A stretch of DNA of 64,000 bases from DATFQE01 sp963733845 (GCA_963733845.1 CAVTEM010000005.1:248001-312000), one strand, 5' to 3'; positions 42,149-51,228 are shown, numbered from the stretch's first letter. Numbers and translations are program-made. The notes: generated by a model from the letters alone, not told the origin.

Positions 42149-45032
42149 CCCTCAGGGTCTTGGTGGTCGGCAGGAACCCGGTCTTGGCCGCGTGGAAGAG
42201 CAACTGGCGGCGCATGAGGCGCTTGCCCGTGCCCAGCTTCTTCAGCCTGAAGGTGATCTGGCCCTTGCGGTTCGTCTTCGCCTTCCTCGGCGTCACGCCG
42301 TTGGCGAAGACGCGGACGACGGCACCGCGGGACACGCGTCCGTTGGCCCTCACCGTGACGATCACGCGGCGACCGGTCTTCAGCTTGCGCAGCTTCAGGG
42401 TCAGCTTCAGCCGCGTCAGCGCGACCTGGCCGGAGGTCGCCTTCGCGAGGTCGAAGCGCTGCGGCTGCGTCCAGTCGCCCTGGTTGCGATCCTCGTCCTG
42501 CGCGGCCACGCGCCACCAGAAGGGTCCGCCGGCCAGGTACAGGGTGTGCGTGAGCAGCGGAGCCCAGCTCGTGTTGTCGGTGACCACGTCCTCGACGTTG
42601 ACGAGGAAGTCGGAGCGCTGCGAGATCTGCACCCGGTAGTTCTTCGCGGCCGGCTTGGGGTTCCAGGACAGGAGGACGGAGACGCCGCTCACTTCGGTCT
42701 TCGCCCCGCTGGGCTCCGCGATCGTGCGGGTGAACGGCGTCGTGCCCGACCACGGCCCCGGCTGGGTCATGCCGGTGGCCGGCTTCGGGAAGACCGCGCG
42801 GACGCGCCAGCCGAACACGCCCGTGCCGGTCATCTTGATCGCGGTGAACGCGGGCGAGCGGAAGTCGGTGAACTCGCTGTGGTCGCCGTCCGGCTCGTCC
42901 GCGGCCACGTCGTAGGAGACGGCCCCGGTCACGGGCGACCACGTCCAGAGCGGGATCGTCTCACCGGCAGTCGGATTCGTGCTGCTCGGCGCAGGGGTCG
43001 GAAGCTTGCGCTGGAACGAGCCCGTTGCCGACCAGGTCAGTCCGACCAGGTTCTCGTCGTCGGCGCGAACGCGCCAGTAGAGCATCGTGTCGGCGGGGTA
43101 CGAGGTATTGCTCGTGTAGGCCGTCGCGTCGGTCTGGATGTCGTCGAGCGGCGCCCCGAACGTCGGGTCGGCGGCGACCTGCAGCCGGTAGCGACGCGCG
43201 CCCTCCACAGGCGTCCAGCGGAACGTCGGCTGGAGCGCGGTGCTCGCGGCCGACGTCAGGCTGGGCGGCGTCGACTGCTTCTGGAAGCTCGAGGGGGAGG
43301 CGGCCAGCGGGTTCCCTGCGGCCGACGAGCCGTTGAAGTTCGTCGCCGGGAGCACCGCCCAGTAGTACGAGGTCGTCTCGTCCGGGTACGTCGTCGGCTT
43401 GATCAGGTTGCGCGGCGAGTAGGCCGGAACCTGGGTGAAGGCGTAGTCGACGATGTTGCTGAAGGACGCGTCTCGAGCGACCAGCACGTAGTAGCTCTGC
43501 TTTCCGGCGATCGGCTTCCAGGTGAACAGCGGCGTGCTCTGCGTGAGGGACGAGCCACCGGGCAGGACGTAGTGGCCCGAGGCGAGGTAGGTGCAGCCCC
43601 CGCAAGCCTCGCCGGCCGGATAGCCGACGAAGGTGAACGCGCCGCCCGTGCCCTCGCCGAGGTACGTGTAGTCGCCGTAGACCTCCTGGTTGGTGAGGTC
43701 GCGATTTGCGCGCGCTCGGACGCGGGCGCAGTACGACCTGCCCACGACCGGCTTGGTGCCGCCGTCATACGCCACTGCGAGCGCGTCCGGGTACGGCTTG
43801 ATGTTGATCCAGTCCGCTCCCAGCGGCGTCCAGGCCGCGACGCTCGTCTTGACGCGCCAGTGCTCCGACGGAAGCGCCGTCCAGTCGCACGCACCGCTCA
43901 GGTATGGCGTCACCTCGACCTCGTACGAGGACGCTCCCGGAACCGGGTCCCAGCGCAGGATCGGCACCTCGGTCTGGTAGCCGGCCGAGCCTGGCTCGAC
44001 GTCCGTGCCGGGATCGGCCAGGTGGTCGCGCATGCGCAGGTTCTTGATGCTGGGCCCGGTGACGGGCGGAACCTTGTCGAACGTCTTCGTGAAGGTGGGG
44101 CCGCTGTTCCAGACACCCGCGTTCCCGCTCGCATCCAGAGCCCGGACGCGCCAGTAGTAGGTGTTGTCGCGAAGCACGTTCGTCGGCGAGAGCGAGGTAC
44201 CGACGACCGGCGCGCTGCAGCAGACCTTGGAGCCCGGCGCAAAGTCGACCGACGGGTTGATCTCGACCTCGTACCTCGCCGCGCCCGCAATCGGATCCCA
44301 GGAGAAATGGGGATCGAAGACCTCGGTCGCGGCCATCAGATCGTCCACACGGGTGAGCGTGCTCGTCGGCCAGGTCCACATGAACGACTGCACGGGCGAA
44401 GGCGCCCCGCGATGGCCCTGCGCGTCGATCGGCGTGACGTTCCAGTAGTAGGTACCGGGCGGCAGCAGCGTCGCCCGCGGTGCGTAGACGGTGCCCGAGG
44501 TCTCGTCCTTCGGATTCACGATCGTGCCGAGTGAGGGATCCGTGCCGATCGAGACGATGTACTTCGAGGCGCGTGGAACGGTGGACCAGCGCAGCACCAG
44601 CGGGTGCGTCGGATGCACCATGATCGCGCCCTGAGCCGGCGACTGCAGGGCCGGTGCGGCCGTCCACGACTTCACGAGCGAGCGCGGCGCGGACCAGCCG
44701 GAGGGGACGCCGTCCCTCTGGATCGCGCGGACCCGCCACCAGTAGGTGCCGTTCGGCACGGTCTTCTTGATCGTCGCGCGCGTGTTTCGCGTCGTGAACT
44801 GATCCTCGCCGCGCCCGAGCACCGGCGAGTTCATCCCGCTGTCGGCGGCCAGCTGGAACTCGTAGCGGTCGGCCCCCGCGACCGCCGCCCACGAGAACGC
44901 GGGCAGCGCGTCGACGCTGAGGCCGTTGGCCGGCGCGACGGGCGCCGGCGTCGCAAGCGCGGCGTGCGCCGGGGCGGCGAGGACGAGCGAGAGAAGAGCA
45001 GCGAGGATGAAGGTTCGACGGGCGACGGGCAT
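42138..45032 (-). CDS. Large secreted protein of fibronectin III-like repeats
   Basis: The 964-residue protein has a clear signal peptide (FILAALLSLVLAAPAHAA, cleavage after AHA) and about eight to nine repeats of roughly 95-110 residues with recurring cores such as FSWAAVAGADRYEFQLAADS, FTWKPIAGKQSYYVLVARD and TYWWRVRAID, typical of beta-sandwich (FnIII-like) domains. The C-terminus is a basic Lys/Arg-rich beta domain (SRGAVVRVFANG) that may bind wall polymers. No catalytic site is visible, so adhesion or surface coating is likely. Its end overlaps hutF by 11 bases. AAGGAA precedes ATG 45032. Confidence 0.75.
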   Translation of the reverse strand: MPVARRTFILAALLSLVLAAPAHAALATPAPVAPANGLSVDALPAFSWAAVAGADRYEFQLAADSGMNSPVLGRGEDQFTTRNTRATIKKTVPNGTYWWRVRAIQRDGVPSGWSAPRSLVKSWTAAPALQSPAQGAIMVHPTHPLVLRWSTVPRASKYIVSIGTDPSLGTIVNPKDETSGTVYAPRATLLPPGTYYWNVTPIDAQGHRGAPSPVQSFMWTWPTSTLTRVDDLMAATEVFDPHFSWDPIAGAARYEVEINPSVDFAPGSKVCCSAPVVGTSLSPTNVLRDNTYYWRVRALDASGNAGVWNSGPTFTKTFDKVPPVTGPSIKNLRMRDHLADPGTDVEPGSAGYQTEVPILRWDPVPGASSYEVEVTPYLSGACDWTALPSEHWRVKTSVAAWTPLGADWINIKPYPDALAVAYDGGTKPVVGRSYCARVRARANRDLTNQEVYGDYTYLGEGTGGAFTFVGYPAGEACGGCTYLASGHYVLPGGSSLTQSTPLFTWKPIAGKQSYYVLVARDASFSNIVDYAFTQVPAYSPRNLIKPTTYPDETTSYYWAVLPATNFNGSSAAGNPLAASPSSFQKQSTPPSLTSAASTALQPTFRWTPVEGARRYRLQVAADPTFGAPLDDIQTDATAYTSNTSYPADTMLYWRVRADDENLVGLTWSATGSFQRKLPTPAPSSTNPTAGETIPLWTWSPVTGAVSYDVAADEPDGDHSEFTDFRSPAFTAIKMTGTGVFGWRVRAVFPKPATGMTQPGPWSGTTPFTRTIAEPSGAKTEVSGVSVLLSWNPKPAAKNYRVQISQRSDFLVNVEDVVTDNTSWAPLLTHTLYLAGGPFWWRVAAQDEDRNQGDWTQPQRFDLAKATSGQVALTRLKLTLKLRKLKTGRRVIVTVRANGRVSRGAVVRVFANGVTPRKAKTNRKGQITFRLKKLGTGKRLMRRQLLFHAAKTGFLPTTKTLRVSY

Positions 45033-45121
45033 CTGTTCCTTTCGAGTTCAGCCGCCGCAAGGCCGAACCTCGTTTTCGGAGTGTCCGACCCATGCATCGA
45101 AACCAGAAGCAAAGCCCTGAT

Positions 45122-45135
45122 CCCTCGCGCGAGGG
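45122..45135. promoter_or_regulatory. 14-bp palindrome upstream of the arginase-family gene
   Basis: CCCTCGCGCGAGGG is a perfect palindrome 29 bases before ATG 45165, where an operator could block transcription or translation initiation. It has the form CCCTCG-N2-CGAGGG, the same as the site at 30737-30750 upstream of the sigma factor gene. Confidence 0.4.
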
Positions 45136-45164
45136 GATTTGCCTCAATACGCTTCGGCCTGCGC

Positions 45165-46061
45165 ATGAACAAACGGCTCGCGATCATCGGCGCTCCGCTC
45201 GACCTGGGCGCCGGCAGGCGTGGTGTGGACATGGGGCCCTCCGCGATCCGGTATGCGGGCCTCGAGTCGCGGCTCGTCGACCTGGGGCTCGAGTGCGACG
45301 ATCTCGGAAACGTCGAGCTCGTCGTGCCGGAGGAGGTCGCCGAGGGCGATCCGCGCGCGCGCTTCCTCGAACAGATCAAGGCCGCCTGCGAGGACGTGGC
45401 CGAGCGGGTCCGGCACGCGCGGGAGCACGGACAGACGCCACTCGTCCTCGGCGGCGACCACTCCGTCGCCCTCGGGACGCTCGGCGGGCTCGCCGCGGCC
45501 TCGGGACCCGGCGGCGTGCTCTGGCTCGACGCCCACGCGGACCTGAACACACCCGCCAACTCGCCCAGCGGCAACGTCCACGGGATGGTGCTCGGGGCCG
45601 CGCTCGGCCTCGACCGCTCGGCCTTCGCGAGCGATGCGTGGCCCCTCCCCGCGGTCGATCCCGCGCGGACGGTGCTGCTCGGCACGCGGTTGCTCGACCC
45701 GGGCGAGCAGCAGGCTGCCCGCGAGCACGACGTGCGGGTGATCACCATGAGCGAGCTCGACCGGATCGGGATCGAGCGCGCGCTGAGCGAGGCGCTCGAG
45801 CGGATCGCGGGGGACGGTTTCGTCCATGTCTCGCTCGATCTCGACGTGGTCGACCCCGAGGTGGCTCCCGGAGTCGGCACGCCCCTCCGCGGCGGGCTCT
45901 CCTACCGCGAGGCCCACCTGGCGATGGAGCTGGTCGCCGAGGCCGGCATGATGACCTCGCTCGACGTCGTGGAGGTCAACCCGATCCTCGACCGCGAGAA
46001 CCAGACCGCCGCACTCGCCGTCGAGCTGGTCGCGAGCGCGTTCGGCGCCCGGATCCTGTAG
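45165..46061 (+). CDS. Arginase/agmatinase-family ureohydrolase
   Basis: The 298-residue protein starts LAIIGAPLDLGAGRRGVDMGPSAIR, the arginase N-terminal signature, and carries the manganese ligands in GGDHSVALG, LDAHADLNTP and SLDLDVVDPEVAPG. GNVHGMVLG corresponds to the substrate loop SGNxHGMP of arginase, so arginase (arginine to ornithine and urea) is somewhat favoured over agmatinase. Start ATG 45165 is chosen because it begins the conserved block; the frame is open upstream. An argininosuccinate lyase gene lies later in the window. Confidence 0.9.
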   Translation: MNKRLAIIGAPLDLGAGRRGVDMGPSAIRYAGLESRLVDLGLECDDLGNVELVVPEEVAEGDPRARFLEQIKAACEDVAERVRHAREHGQTPLVLGGDHSVALGTLGGLAAASGPGGVLWLDAHADLNTPANSPSGNVHGMVLGAALGLDRSAFASDAWPLPAVDPARTVLLGTRLLDPGEQQAAREHDVRVITMSELDRIGIERALSEALERIAGDGFVHVSLDLDVVDPEVAPGVGTPLRGGLSYREAHLAMELVAEAGMMTSLDVVEVNPILDRENQTAALAVELVASAFGARIL

Positions 46062-46179
46062 CAGGGCTTGACGAAACGTCGTCTGGGCCGCCGGGCTCCT
46101 GGGCACGTCCGACCGCCCGAATACCCTCCGAAAAGATGGGTCTTCCGGCCCTTTCGCATCGTCCCGGGGTGGTCGCACA

Positions 46180-46608
46180 ATGAGTCTTGGGTCTGCGGCT
46201 GTGAGAATCGACGTCAGCGATCGGGCGCTCGTCGAGGAACTCCTCGAATTCCTCCGTCGATGCGCGTGCACGGTCGAGCGGACGGGGCCCGGCTCTCTGC
46301 GTGTCCATCTCGACCCGGCGGTCTCCGTCGGCGCCGCGCTCAGCCTCGTGCGGGCCGGTGTCTGCTACGCCTGCACAGGCCCCATCGAGGCGCCGCTCGC
46401 GCGACTGGGCTCCGCTCTGTGCCTGGAGTGCCGCGACAGCGAGGGCGACAGGAACGGCGAGTCGCGCGCCGACGAGCTGTCGCGGCGGACCTGGGCCCGC
46501 ATGGAGATCGAGGCCTACCTGCGCGTCTGGCAGGCCCGGCACCCCGGTGCGCGGGTCACGCTCTCCGAGCACGCCTCCGGCGGCGACGCGGTCGCGGCCG
46601 CCGGCTGA
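46180..46608 (+). CDS. Small protein with a possible zinc site
   Basis: The 142-residue protein has YACTGPIEAPLAR and LCLECRD, two Cys-x2-Cys-like or spaced Cys positions (CYAC and CLEC) that could form a zinc ribbon. The N-terminal half resembles a small alpha/beta fold (RIDVSDRALVEELLEFLRR). No family was recognised. It starts at ATG 46180 and is followed by a stem CCCACC-GGAG-GGTGGG near 46626-46641 that may end transcription. Confidence 0.45.
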   Translation: MSLGSAAVRIDVSDRALVEELLEFLRRCACTVERTGPGSLRVHLDPAVSVGAALSLVRAGVCYACTGPIEAPLARLGSALCLECRDSEGDRNGESRADELSRRTWARMEIEAYLRVWQARHPGARVTLSEHASGGDAVAAAG

Positions 46609-46709
46609 GCCACCTCACGAGCTCGCCCACCGGAGGGTGGGGCTAGCCACACCTCAGGACACAGGCCAACTCCATTCCCGGCGGGAGGCCCCGGAGTGAG
46701 AGTGTCGCC

Positions 46710-47676
46710 ATGGCCGCTACAGCCTCCCTCCCACAGCTTCGGCCGCCGCTTCCGGCGGTCACTCGACCCAGGCCCCGGCTCCGGCCGGTCTCCTCGCCGA
46801 CGGTCATCCTGCTCGCCAACGGCAACGCGAGCGGCATCGTCCGCCACCCCGAGCTCGTCGACGGCGCGCGCAGCCTCCTGCGGACGGCCGGCGCCCGCGT
46901 CGAGACCCAGGTCACGTCCAGCATCGAGGAGCTCGGCGAGATCGTGAGCGAGTCCGGTCGCCGAGTGATTCTGCTCGGCGGCGACGGCTCGGTACACGCG
47001 GTCGCCAATCTCCCGGGCTCCAAGCCCGAGCTGGCAATCCTCCCGGCCGGCGGCGCCAACAACATCGCGCGCAGCCTCGGCGTCCCGACTCGACCTCGAC
47101 GCGGCCGCGCGCCTCGCCGTCGCCGGGCAGGCCCCGCCCGCTCGACCTGATCAGCGGCCCGCACCGCGACGCGCCAGCACGCTCGTCGTCGAGGGCGTCA
47201 GCGTCGGCTTCCACGCCCTCGCGCGCGCCGGCTACCAGCGGCAAGAACTCCTCGGACGTCCGCTCCGCCGTCCGCGCCGGCGTGGGCGCGCTCGCCCGGT
47301 TCCAGCCGCTCACGGTCGGCATCGAGGCCGACGGCGAGTTCCAGGTGATCCGGATCGGCCAGCTCTTCGCCGCCAACCTCCCCTTCTTCGGCCCCGGCCT
47401 GCACGTCGCCCCCGGCGCCGACCCGGCCGACGGCCTGCATGGACCTCGTCGCGATCGACATGGCCGGGCGCAGGTCGCTGATCCCGCTGGCCTCCCGCCT
47501 TCGCCGCGGCGCCCACCTCGGGCGGCCGGGCGTCACCCGCATCGCCGCCTCGCGCGTTCGGATCGCCACCGGCGGCCGCTCGCCGATCGTCGGCCGACAC
47601 CACCAATCTGGGCTCCGGCACGGTCGAGCTGACCGTCGTCCCGGCCGCCCTCGAGCTCGTCGGAGGCGCGCAATGA
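46710..47676 (+). pseudogene. Diacylglycerol/lipid kinase, multiply frameshifted
   Basis: The N-terminal catalytic domain of a DAGK/LCB5-type lipid kinase is clear: VILLANGNASG, ILLGGDGSVHAVAN (nucleotide motif GGDGT) and ILPAGGANNIARSLG. From about 47085 the protein continues only by changing frames about five times: LDLDAAARLAVAG, then VVEGVSVGFHALARAGYQ, then GALARFQPLTVGIEADGEF and QLFAANLPFFGPGLHVAPGAD, then VAIDMAGRRSLIPLASRL, then TTNLGSGTVELTVVPAALEL to TGA 47674-47676. All pieces are in correct order. The stop overlaps the start of the fusion gene (ATGA). Intact length would be about 320 residues. Enzymes of this type phosphorylate diacylglycerol or related lipids. Confidence 0.7.
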
Positions 47677-50306
47677 GCACCATGGCCGTCGCCCTCGCCC
47701 GGCCGCGCCGCCTGAGCGTGCCGTTCATCGTCGCTTTCGCGGCCGCCGCCGTCGCCGCAGGCCTCGCCCGTGCCGTCACGACGACCTACCTCCCGCTCCT
47801 GCTCGACCGGATTGCGGACGCTCCCGGCCTGATCGGCATGGTCATGCTCGTCAACGCGGCCGCCGGGATGTCCGTCCCGCTCGTGACCGGGATCTGGAGC
47901 GACCGGCTCGGCCGTCAGGGCCGCGGCCGCCGCCTCCCGTTCATCGTCGGTGGCACCGCGCTCACCGCGGGCGGCCTCGCCGCCGTCGCGCTCGGCTCCT
48001 CGACCTCCTACCTCGTGCTCGCGCTGACCGGCGGCGCCGTCTACACCGGCCTCAACGCCCTCACGACCGCGCATCGCTCGCTCGTCCCCGAGATCTTCGG
48101 CCCCGAGGGCCGGGCCCGCGCCACGAGCGCCCAGGAGCTGGGCATGCTCGGCGGCGGGCTCGTGGGCCTCGCGGTCGGCGGCCTGCTCAGCGGGCTCGCG
48201 CTCTGGGCCCCCTTCGCACTCGCCGCCGTCGTCGTCCCGCTACTCGCGTGGCCGACCATCCTGCGGACGCGCGAGCCGAAGGTGACCGCGCCGGCCACCT
48301 CGTCCGAGGGCCGTGCGTTCCGCTACTACGTCCACGCGGCGTCCCGGCCGGGCGTACGCGGGCTGCTCGTCGCGCAGATCCTGTGGGTGCTCGGCTACGC
48401 CGCCCTCCCCGTCTTCTTCCTCCTCTACGCCAAGGAGGAGCTCGGCCTGACTCCCGCAGTGGCCTCGCTCTGGCTCGCCGGCTTCGGTCTCTCGACCGGC
48501 GCCACGATCGCCGCCGCCGGGCGGGTGCGGAACCCCGCGCTGCACCGGCCCCTGCTGCTCCTCGGCGTCGCGATGATGGGCGGCGGCTTCCTTGCGGTCT
48601 CGGCCTCGACCGGCCTCTTCTTCGTCGGCGCCGCTCTGCTGTCCGCCGGAATCGGCTTCGGGCTCGTGTCGACGCTCGGCTTCCCGCTCTACTCCTCGTT
48701 CATCCCCGAGGGCGAGGCCGGCGGCTACACCGCGCTCTTCTTCTCCGTGCGCTCGATCTCGACCGCGATCGCACTGCCGGCGGCGGGGTGGACAGTCGAC
48801 CTCACCGGCAGCTACCGCTCCCTGTTCGTGCTCGGCGGGGTTGCGACGCTCGCGGCGCTTCTCCCGCTCGTCGACCTCCGCGCGATAGCGGTCCGCGCGA
48901 TCAGCCGGGTGCGGCTCGGCTTCGGGCTGCTCGCCACTGTGCCGGTGCTCGGAGTCCTCGTCGCCCACACGGACCTCCATCACGTCGACAAGACGCTCTT
49001 CCGCGCGGTCAACGACCTCGGCCCCGGCCACGACCTGATCTGGTGGGCGCTCGATCCGAACCTCCGCAACTACGCCGCGCTGCTCGTGGTCGCGGCCGTC
49101 GCCGCCGTCGTGACCCGGCCGAAGGGCACTCTCGGCGTGCTCGGCCGCGTGGCCGGAGGCGCCCTGCTCTCCTGGGCCCTGCTCGACGTCGTCCACTTCC
49201 TCTACAACCGGCCCCGCCCCGAGGAGGCGTTCGCCCCCGGCGAGATCAGCCTCAACGGTCACCACTGGGGGCACCTGAATTCGTTCCCGAGCGGGCACAT
49301 GGCGATCACGGCCGGGCTCGGCGTCGGGATCGCGCTGGCCTTCCCGAGGCTCCGGACACTGATGTGGGCCTACATCGCCGCCGTCGCCTTCACACGCGTG
49401 ATGTTCGGCGCCCACTTCCCGTTCGACGTGATCGCCGGCACGGCTATGGGCGCGGCCAGCGCCCTGCTCTTCGCCGCCTGGCTCGACCGCCGCGCCGCCC
49501 GCCGGGCGCGCACCACCGAGCCGGTCGAGCTCGAGCGCGACGACGTCTTCGCCGTCATGCCCTCGTACGGCGACGTCCCCGACCGCGCCCACGTCGGCGA
49601 GGTCCTCGCTCAGGTCGCCGGCCTCGTGATCGTCGACGACGGCTCCGAGCCCGACGTGGCGCGCGAGCTCGACGCGATCTCCGCCGACACCGGCGCCGAG
49701 CTCGTCCGCCTCCCGCAGCAAAGCGGCAAGGGTTCCGCCGTTCGCGCCGGGATCGACCATCTCGCCGGTCGCACCGACGCCGTTCTCGTGATCGACGCCG
49801 ACGGCCAGCACCCCGCGGACGCGATCCCCGGCTTCATCGCCGCGGCGCGCGACGCGGAGCTCGTGATCGGCGACCGTTTCGGCGACCTCGCTGCGATGCC
49901 ACGGCATCGCCGGGCCGCCAACCGCTTCACGCGCCTGCTGTTCCAGCTCGTGACAGGCAGGCGCGTACGCGATACCCAGAACGGCATGCGCCTCCTGCGC
50001 GGCCCGGCGCTGGCGAGCTTCCCGGCCGGGCGCTACGAGGCGGAGACGAAGCACCTCAAGTGGGTGCTCCGCGACGGCCTGTCGGTCGCGTGGGTGCCTA
50101 TGCCGGCGATCTACGGCTCGGAGTCGAGCTCGTTCCGCTCGGGGCGAGACTCGGCTCGAGTGCTGTGGGCGCTCGTTGCGCCCAGCGCACGGCCAGACCG
50201 ATCGCGAGGCCGATCGCCGCTCCCAGCAGGCTCCCGGCGAGCACGTCCGTTGCGTAGTGCACTCCGAGGTACACGCGCGAGGCTGCAACCAGCACTGCGA
50301 GCGTGA
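47673..50306 (+). CDS. MFS transporter - PAP2 phosphatase - family 2 glycosyltransferase triple fusion
   Basis: One 877-residue frame joins three domains. Residues 10-400 are a 12-helix major facilitator with IWSDRLGRQGRGRRLPFIVG in the loop 2-3 motif. Residues about 440-600 are a PAP2 lipid phosphatase with NRPRPEE, SFPSGHMA and RVMFGAHFPFDV (motifs KxxxxxxRP, PSGH, and R-x5-H-x3-D). Residues about 620-830 are a family 2 glycosyltransferase of the dolichol-phosphate-mannose type (VIVDDGSEP, VIDADGQHP, RDTQNGMRLL). The last 60 residues are Arg-rich and overlap the opposite PAP2 gene. It starts at ATG 47673 coupled to the lipid kinase. Sugar or lipid carrier cannot be read. Confidence 0.8.
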   Translation: MSTMAVALARPRRLSVPFIVAFAAAAVAAGLARAVTTTYLPLLLDRIADAPGLIGMVMLVNAAAGMSVPLVTGIWSDRLGRQGRGRRLPFIVGGTALTAGGLAAVALGSSTSYLVLALTGGAVYTGLNALTTAHRSLVPEIFGPEGRARATSAQELGMLGGGLVGLAVGGLLSGLALWAPFALAAVVVPLLAWPTILRTREPKVTAPATSSEGRAFRYYVHAASRPGVRGLLVAQILWVLGYAALPVFFLLYAKEELGLTPAVASLWLAGFGLSTGATIAAAGRVRNPALHRPLLLLGVAMMGGGFLAVSASTGLFFVGAALLSAGIGFGLVSTLGFPLYSSFIPEGEAGGYTALFFSVRSISTAIALPAAGWTVDLTGSYRSLFVLGGVATLAALLPLVDLRAIAVRAISRVRLGFGLLATVPVLGVLVAHTDLHHVDKTLFRAVNDLGPGHDLIWWALDPNLRNYAALLVVAAVAAVVTRPKGTLGVLGRVAGGALLSWALLDVVHFLYNRPRPEEAFAPGEISLNGHHWGHLNSFPSGHMAITAGLGVGIALAFPRLRTLMWAYIAAVAFTRVMFGAHFPFDVIAGTAMGAASALLFAAWLDRRAARRARTTEPVELERDDVFAVMPSYGDVPDRAHVGEVLAQVAGLVIVDDGSEPDVARELDAISADTGAELVRLPQQSGKGSAVRAGIDHLAGRTDAVLVIDADGQHPADAIPGFIAAARDAELVIGDRFGDLAAMPRHRRAANRFTRLLFQLVTGRRVRDTQNGMRLLRGPALASFPAGRYEAETKHLKWVLRDGLSVAWVPMPAIYGSESSSFRSGRDSARVLWALVAPSARPDRSRGRSPLPAGSRRARPLRSALRGTRARLQPALRA

Positions 50307-50709
50307 GCAGCGGCTTGCGCAGCCGCGGCGAGACGAAGCCCACCGCCACCGCCGCCGCGAACGCGGTCGCCGAGTGGCCGGACGGGAACGAGGTCGACGC
50401 GGGCAGCACCCCGACCGGGTCGAGCGCCGGGTGGCTGAGCGGCGGCCGGGCGCGCTCGAAGTAGTCCTTCAGCAGCGTCACCGCGATTCCGGCGAGGCCC
50501 GCCGCGGCCAGCGCCGAGGCGGCGGCCGCGGGCAGCTTCCGCCGGCAGCGCGCGTCCCCGCAGGCGCCGAGCACGGCGAAAAGCGGCCACTTGACCCACC
50601 AGGCCGAGGCGAGCACGAACAGGAGCGTGAGCGGCTGCCAGCGAAGCGACTGAACCGCCTCCATGGTGCTGCCGTCCCACCATGCGACGGTTCGAACGAG
50701 CTCTGACAA
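50098..50709 (-). CDS. PAP2-family membrane phosphatase
   Basis: The approximately 203-residue protein has the PAP2 motifs KDYFERARPP, SFPSGHSATAF and SRVYLGVHYATDVLAG and five to six hydrophobic helices. TTG 50709 gives the N-terminus LSELVRTVAWWDGSTMEAV; ATG 50664 (MEAVQSLRWQP) is an alternative. Such enzymes dephosphorylate lipid phosphates, e.g. undecaprenyl or phosphatidic acid types. It overlaps, tail to tail, the fusion gene which itself has a PAP2 domain, so two PAP2 modules sit within 1 kb. Confidence 0.82.
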   Translation of the reverse strand: MSELVRTVAWWDGSTMEAVQSLRWQPLTLLFVLASAWWVKWPLFAVLGACGDARCRRKLPAAAASALAAAGLAGIAVTLLKDYFERARPPLSHPALDPVGVLPASTSFPSGHSATAFAAAVAVGFVSPRLRKPLLTLAVLVAASRVYLGVHYATDVLAGSLLGAAIGLAIGLAVRWAQRAPTALEPSLAPSGTSSTPSRRSPA

Positions 50710-50729
50710 CGCGGACAGAGTACCGGCAG

Positions 50730-51161
50730 TCAGTCCAAGACGCGGAAAACGGGATGGCGCGGGGCCTCGGCCGCGAACGCCTCGAGCGGGCTGTCGCGGC
50801 TGACGTCGAAGAAGCGCTTCACGATGGGCGTCGTCCGCAGGTACTCGCGCAGTACGGGCGCGGCCTCCTCCGGCCCGACCTCCTCGACGGCGTGGCGCGT
50901 CGTCTTCCGCGCCCGCGTCAGCTCCACTTCCCCGGCCGCACGCGCGTTCTTGACCCAGCTCCGCACGCCGTACGGCGCGACGAGCCAACGCTTGTCGCCG
51001 TCGAGTACGAGCTGGACGGGAGTCGAATACGGCTTTCCCGTCTTGCGTCCGCGCACCGTGAGGACGTGCGTCCGCTTCCCCCCGAGCCCGAGGCGGGCCA
51101 CGGGCGCGATCAGCGCGTTCAGGATTCGCCGCAGCGTCGTGTGTTTGAACGTGTCGCTCAT
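50730..51161 (-). CDS. Deazaflavin-dependent oxidoreductase (DDN-like, F420)
   Basis: This protein of about 143 residues belongs to the deazaflavin-dependent nitroreductase family of actinobacteria, which uses F420H2. The signature is HVLTVRGRKTGKPYSTPVQL, with RWLVAPYG and SWVKNARAAGEVEL, fitting the split-barrel F420 fold. ATG 51161 (MSDTFKHTTLRRILN) is preferred to ATG 51197. It lies 20 bases upstream of the PAP2 gene. The native substrate is unknown. Together with the LLM gene at 2.1 kb it suggests the organism makes F420. Confidence 0.8.
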   Translation of the reverse strand: MSDTFKHTTLRRILNALIAPVARLGLGGKRTHVLTVRGRKTGKPYSTPVQLVLDGDKRWLVAPYGVRSWVKNARAAGEVELTRARKTTRHAVEEVGPEEAAPVLREYLRTTPIVKRFFDVSRDSPLEAFAAEAPRHPVFRVLD

Positions 51162-51228
51162 CGTGATGGAAGATCCCGAGCAGCCACAGCTTCCCACGAG
51201 CGCCGCGCTCGCGGCGGAGCTCGGCTGC

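Noticed and set aside
41523..44534. Plus-strand open frame of about 1000 codons over hutF and the secreted repeat protein
   Set aside because: It has no start signal or domain and lies antisense to a protein with a signal peptide and repeats. GC-rich codon bias keeps the frame open by chance.
48240..50288. Minus-strand open frame antisense to the MFS-PAP2-GT2 fusion
   Set aside because: The plus strand carries all transporter, PAP2 and glycosyltransferase motifs; the opposite text has no homology.
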